NCBI RefSeq assembly: GCF_964063325.1
Contig: NZ_OZ061315.1
Span: 3,472,001 to 3,536,000 of the forward strand
Direction: 5' to 3'
DNA length: 64,000 bases
Origin: Hafnia alvei
GTDB taxonomy: Bacteria; Pseudomonadota; Gammaproteobacteria; Enterobacterales; Enterobacteriaceae
The notes below the pieces were generated by a model. That model ran no database searches. It saw only the letters and a list, made by a program, of their open reading frames with translations, and was not told where the DNA came from. Made by a program: the position numbers and the translations under genes. Within the stretch, counting starts at the first letter, position 1. Each line of letters opens with the position of its first letter. Positions 60,741-64,000 of this stretch are shown here, piece after piece.

Positions 60741-61781
60741 ATGAACAACGCTTGGGTAAAGCACGCTATCAGCGAGATCGAAGCCGATTTTCAACGTTCG
60801 GCAGACACACACCTTATTCGCCTAAATCTTCCTACTTTTCCCGGCATCTATTTGTATCTGAAAGATGAGAGCACGCATCCAACCGGCAGCCTGAAACATC
60901 GTCTAGCCCGCTCACTCTTTTTGTATGGGCTATGTAACGGTTGGATTAAAGAAGACACCACGATTATCGAAGCCTCTTCAGGCAGCACCGCCGTCTCCGA
61001 GGCCTATTTCGCTCGACTGCTGAATTTGCCGTTTATCGCTGTGATGCCGTCATGCACCGCACGTAAAAAAGTCGAACAGATCGAGTTTTATGGTGGCCGC
61101 TGTCATTTTGTTGACAGCGCCAGCCAGATTTATGCGGCGTCAGAACAGTTAGCCAAAGAGTTGAACGGCCATTATATGGATCAGTTTACCAATGCTGAAC
61201 GAGCAACCGACTGGCGTGGCAACAATAATATTGCCGATAGCATATTTCGCCAGATGGAGCGCGAGCCGCATCCGGTTCCCGCTTATATCGTCATGAGTGC
61301 GGGCACCGGCGGCACGTCTGCAACCTTAGGCCGCTATATTCGTTACCAAGGACACCCGACTCATCTGATGGTGGTCGATCCTGAAAACTCGGTGTTTATG
61401 GATAGCTATTTGCAAAAAGACCGCACCATTACGGGCACCTGTGGCAGCAAAATCGAAGGTATCGGACGACCACGCGCTGAGCCTTCATTTATCCCTGAGG
61501 CTATCGACAGCATGATGCGGGTTCCAGATGCCGCCAGCATCGCCACTATCCATTGGCTGCAGAAGGTATTAGGGCGCAAGGTCGGCGCTTCGACAGGAAC
61601 AAATATGTGGGGTGCATTAACGCTGGCACGTCAAATGCGCGATCGTGGCGAACAAGGCGCTATCGTTACCCTGCTCTGCGACAGCGGTGAACGTTATTTA
61701 GACACCTACTATGATGCTGATTGGGTGAAAACGAATATTGGCGATTTAAGCCAATATACCCAACAGTTGGAAGCGATGTAG
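60741..61781 (+). CDS. PLP-dependent cysteine-synthase-fold enzyme, probable cysteine desulfhydrase
   Basis: A 346-residue fold-type II PLP enzyme. The PLP lysine is K52 in H-P-T-G-S-L-K-H-R-L-A, followed by the substrate motif E-A-S-S-G-S-T-A-V, the phosphate-binding S-A-G-T-G-G-T-S-A-T and a late L-L-C-D-S-G-E-R-Y-L. This subgroup resembles Cds1-type cysteine desulfhydrases rather than CysK/CysM. The divergent neighbour is DecR, the cysteine-detoxification regulator, which supports degradation of excess cysteine to pyruvate, ammonia and sulfide. Cystathionine-type or other beta-replacement activity cannot be excluded. It is not found at this position in E. coli. Confidence 0.75.
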   Translation: MNNAWVKHAISEIEADFQRSADTHLIRLNLPTFPGIYLYLKDESTHPTGSLKHRLARSLFLYGLCNGWIKEDTTIIEASSGSTAVSEAYFARLLNLPFIAVMPSCTARKKVEQIEFYGGRCHFVDSASQIYAASEQLAKELNGHYMDQFTNAERATDWRGNNNIADSIFRQMEREPHPVPAYIVMSAGTGGTSATLGRYIRYQGHPTHLMVVDPENSVFMDSYLQKDRTITGTCGSKIEGIGRPRAEPSFIPEAIDSMMRVPDAASIATIHWLQKVLGRKVGASTGTNMWGALTLARQMRDRGEQGAIVTLLCDSGERYLDTYYDADWVKTNIGDLSQYTQQLEAM

Positions 61782-61811
61782 CTTACCTATTCTGTTTAAA
61801 GCAGAAATAAA

Positions 61812-61844
61812 AAACCGGGCTATACACACGATGTGTAGGCCCGG
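61812..61844 (-). terminator. Terminator of cof
   Basis: CCGGGC (61815-61820) pairs with GCCCGG (61839-61844), extended by TACACA/TGTGTA. A T-run follows on the minus strand. Confidence 0.85.
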
Positions 61845-61864
61845 CGGCTGTAAAAGAATCCTCG

Positions 61865-62686
61865 TTATTCGGGGGAATGGTGAGGTTTTTTTGGTGAACT
61901 CAGCCAATTGTTTAACTGTTGTGCCACCGCCTGTTGCTGGCAGTGACCAATAATCTCTAAGTGTGGCAAGCTGGCTTTAAGCTGCGGCAATGCATTACCC
62001 ATGATGTAGCCTTTACCCACCATGCCCAGCATTTCTCTGTCATTCATCGCATCACCAAACGCCATACAATCAGCAAGATCGATATCAAGATGGTCGCATA
62101 AATGACTCAGCGCAGAGCCTTTGTTAGTTCCTGCGGGCAAAACTTCTAAGCAATCGTAGGCCGAAAAACACAGATCAACAGCCTTGCCAAAATGCTGACG
62201 CAGCCGCGTTTGTAAAAGCGTTAAAGCATCGTGATCGCCACAGAAACAGATTTTACTAATACCATAAGCCGGTAGAGCACGCAGCGGCGTGATTTGATAG
62301 CCAAAACCATTTTCCACATGTGGAACTAAGAGCTCTGGGCGCTCGACTGAAGTCAACCAACCATCATCTCTAAAAACGTGAACTGAGGCGGGGGTTTCCC
62401 AATGAGAATGCAAAACCTCAAGCGCAATTTCTGGCACTAAATCGCTGGAAAATAAGTTATTACCCTCGCGGTCGTGTATCCGCGTGCCATTGCCGGTAAT
62501 CATATAGCCCTGCAAACCTAACCGGCGCGCGATAGTGCGCACTTCGAGAAAATGGCGCCCCGTTGCAAACGTCAATGCAATCTGGTTCTCAGATAAACGA
62601 TGCAGCACATCTAAGGTTTCAGCCCCAACCTGATGATTAGGCATCAGCAGTGTGCCATCCATATCAAAGGCTGCTAAACGAACCAT
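61865..62686 (-). CDS. cof: HMP-PP phosphatase Cof
   Basis: HAD-superfamily type IIB phosphatase. E. coli Cof hydrolyses the thiamin intermediate 4-amino-2-methyl-5-hydroxymethylpyrimidine diphosphate and gives resistance to toxic analogues; it also acts on other sugar phosphates. The 273 residues show motif I F-D-M-D-G-T-L-L, motif II T-F-A-T-G-R, and motif III/IV with K-x-S/A-L and G-D-A-M-N-D. It is divergent from ybaE. Confidence 0.95.
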   Translation of the reverse strand: MVRLAAFDMDGTLLMPNHQVGAETLDVLHRLSENQIALTFATGRHFLEVRTIARRLGLQGYMITGNGTRIHDREGNNLFSSDLVPEIALEVLHSHWETPASVHVFRDDGWLTSVERPELLVPHVENGFGYQITPLRALPAYGISKICFCGDHDALTLLQTRLRQHFGKAVDLCFSAYDCLEVLPAGTNKGSALSHLCDHLDIDLADCMAFGDAMNDREMLGMVGKGYIMGNALPQLKASLPHLEIIGHCQQQAVAQQLNNWLSSPKKPHHSPE

Positions 62687-62772
62687 ACCGAAACCTCTTT
62701 TTGTGACGAATCATTTTTGTGACGAATATAGTGAGATAAACAGTATGGCGTGGCATTTACGGAACTAATAGT

Positions 62773-62794
62773 GAACAATTGAAGAAAATTGTTC
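62773..62794. promoter_or_regulatory. Palindrome before ybaE
   Basis: GAACAATT (62773-62780) and AATTGTTC (62787-62794) form a perfect 8-bp dyad, 11 bp before the ybaE start and including its ribosome-binding region edge. It could be an operator, possibly autoregulatory. Confidence 0.45.
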
Positions 62795-62805
62795 AGGATT
62801 TAACG

Positions 62806-64000
62806 ATGCGCCTGCTGCAAAGACTTAGCCAATATCAACGTTTAAACCAGTTCGCTGGCGATGCTCCTATTCAGACAACCGTGGCTGAACTGGCTGGGGT
62901 TTTCTGCTGTAGCGAACGCCACGTGCGTACGTTGTTAGCCCAGCTTCAAGAGCTGAAGTGGTTGGAGTGGCATGCAACAGCGGGCCGTGGGAAACGCGCA
63001 CGTTTGCACTGCGTTATTCCTGAACAACAGCTTCGAGCCAACCTAATGCAGCAACTGCTCAACGCGGGCGACCATCAAAATGCATTAAAGCTGGCCGAAC
63101 GTGACCCTATTCATCTCAATGAACTGCTTATGCCGCATCTGGGCGGTCAATGGGATGCGGACCTTCCTACGCTGCGTATTCCGTACTATCGAACGCTCGA
63201 ACCTATCGCGCCGTTGGCGCTAACCGGGCGCGCCGAACAGCATCTTGCCCATACAATCCATGCCGGGCTCACTCGCTTTGAAACCGGTAATCCTCATCCA
63301 CAGCCCGATTTAGCACATCATTGGCAAACCAGCGCCGATGGTCTGCAGTGGCAGTTTTTACTGCGTAGCGATTTGCGCTGGCACAATGGACAACCTATAT
63401 CTGCCGAACAATTGGTTCAGCGGCTAAAACAGCTGTGCCATCATCCTCGCTGCGGGAGTTTTCTGAGTAGCATCGCGGATATTTCTCTGCCCCATGCGCT
63501 ATGTATTCGTTTTACCTTAAAGCGTGCAGACTATTGGCTTGCTCACCGTCTGGCTGATTTACTCTGCCTTTTGCCTCATCCTGATTATCCTGAAATTGGC
63601 GCGGGGCCTTTTCGTCAGATCAGCTCGTCAGACATGCTCATTAGGCTTGAGCAGCACAGCAGCTATCATCTGCACCGCCCTTACCTGCATGCGATTGAAT
63701 ATTGGATCACATCCAGTCCAGAGCAGGCGTCAGCCTCCAGCAGCCAGCATCCGGTAAAAATAACCATCGGGCAGTATGAGGAATTGGCTAGCGTGCGTCC
63801 GGTACAGCGCAGCACCAGCGTCGGCTTTTGTTATATCGCTCTCAATCAGAAGCGCGGAAAACTCACAGCGGCTCAAAGCCGTTACCTCACGACGCTGATA
63901 CGCGAGGAAAATACGCTCAATCATCTCCCGATTGAAAATGGTTTGATCGCACGCAGCAGCGCAATGCTTACTGGCTGGCCACTGCCGGAACCTACTCCTG
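62806..64000 (+). CDS. ybaE: SgrR-family regulator YbaE (3' end outside window)
   Basis: The frame is open from ATG 62806 to the window edge (398 codons), so the gene is cut. The product has an N-terminal SgrR-type DNA-binding domain (about 1-100, with V-A-E-L-A-G-V-F-C-C-S-E-R-H-V-R-T-L-L) joined to a periplasmic-binding-protein-like domain (from about 110: L-T-R-F-E-T-G-N-P-H-P-Q-P-D-L-A-H-H-W). This is the layout of SgrR and of E. coli YbaE, which also neighbours cof. Ligand and regulon are unknown. An AGGA box precedes the start. Confidence 0.9.
   Translation, partial: MRLLQRLSQYQRLNQFAGDAPIQTTVAELAGVFCCSERHVRTLLAQLQELKWLEWHATAGRGKRARLHCVIPEQQLRANLMQQLLNAGDHQNALKLAERDPIHLNELLMPHLGGQWDADLPTLRIPYYRTLEPIAPLALTGRAEQHLAHTIHAGLTRFETGNPHPQPDLAHHWQTSADGLQWQFLLRSDLRWHNGQPISAEQLVQRLKQLCHHPRCGSFLSSIADISLPHALCIRFTLKRADYWLAHRLADLLCLLPHPDYPEIGAGPFRQISSSDMLIRLEQHSSYHLHRPYLHAIEYWITSSPEQASASSSQHPVKITIGQYEELASVRPVQRSTSVGFCYIALNQKRGKLTAAQSRYLTTLIREENTLNHLPIENGLIARSSAMLTGWPLPEPTP

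Noticed and set aside
1..64000. CRISPR arrays, tRNA genes, insertion sequences or prophage genes
   Set aside because: None seen: no regular spaced repeats, no cloverleaf recognised, no transposase or integrase motifs among the proteins.

Overview
The window is chromosomal DNA of an Enterobacterales bacterium. Most proteins are recognisably orthologous to E. coli K-12 proteins but clearly diverged, and base composition looks close to 50% G+C. From the gene content and remembered protein similarity I think of Hafnia or a near relative (Hafniaceae). That placement is inference; no 16S or other marker is present. I see no prophage, transposase, CRISPR array or tRNA.

Left part (1-9.9 kb) is a mosaic relative to E. 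coli, joining genes that sit far apart there: queD, a DUF883 membrane protein, an ERIC element, alaC, hcaT, a small unknown ORF, cdh, queE and a histidine-utilisation operon hutIGCD with a HutC-type operator. hutH and hutU are not in the window.

From 10 kb to the right end the map is the reverse of the E. coli 10-11 minute region: qmcA-ybbJ, cueR/copA, ybaP, sRNA chiX, ybaK, ushA, fsr, ybaL, gsk, hemH, adk, htpG, recR, ybaB, dnaX, apt, ybaN, priC, rsmS, mscK, acrR/acrAB, tomB-hha, ffs, ybaZ, ybaY, tesB, amtB-glnK, mdlBA, decR, cof, and ybaE cut by the window edge. Lineage-specific cargo sits in this backbone: a class A acid phosphatase and a cold-shock gene (ybaK-ushA), a rhamnogalacturonide pair rhiTN with a KdgR-like box (adk-htpG), a GlsB/YeaQ-type membrane protein (priC-rsmS), a GGDEF protein (rsmS-mscK), a DsrE-family gene coupled to acrR, zinc-independent ribosomal proteins L31/L36 behind a Zur-like box (after acrB), an LprI-like secreted protein (hha-ffs), and a cysteine-synthase-fold PLP enzyme divergent from decR.

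Regulatory signals visible in the DNA include the CueR/copA promoter with its 19-bp spacer, a cold box before the csp gene, a sigma-32 promoter before htpG, sigma-54 and NtrC sites before glnK, the AcrR palindrome, and two programmed -1 frameshift cassettes (dnaX and copA). The copA cassette follows two metal-binding domains instead of one and has a plausible pseudoknot. Three full-length ERIC or ERIC-like repeats and one internally deleted copy are present. One full copy carries a roughly 70-bp insert, and another lies inside the predicted htpG 5' leader.

I found no wholly novel multi-gene system. The observations most worth following are the copA recoding cassette, the ERIC-derived htpG leader, the apparent AUA start of the YeaQ-like gene, and a 390-bp hairpin-rich block between ybaL and gsk.
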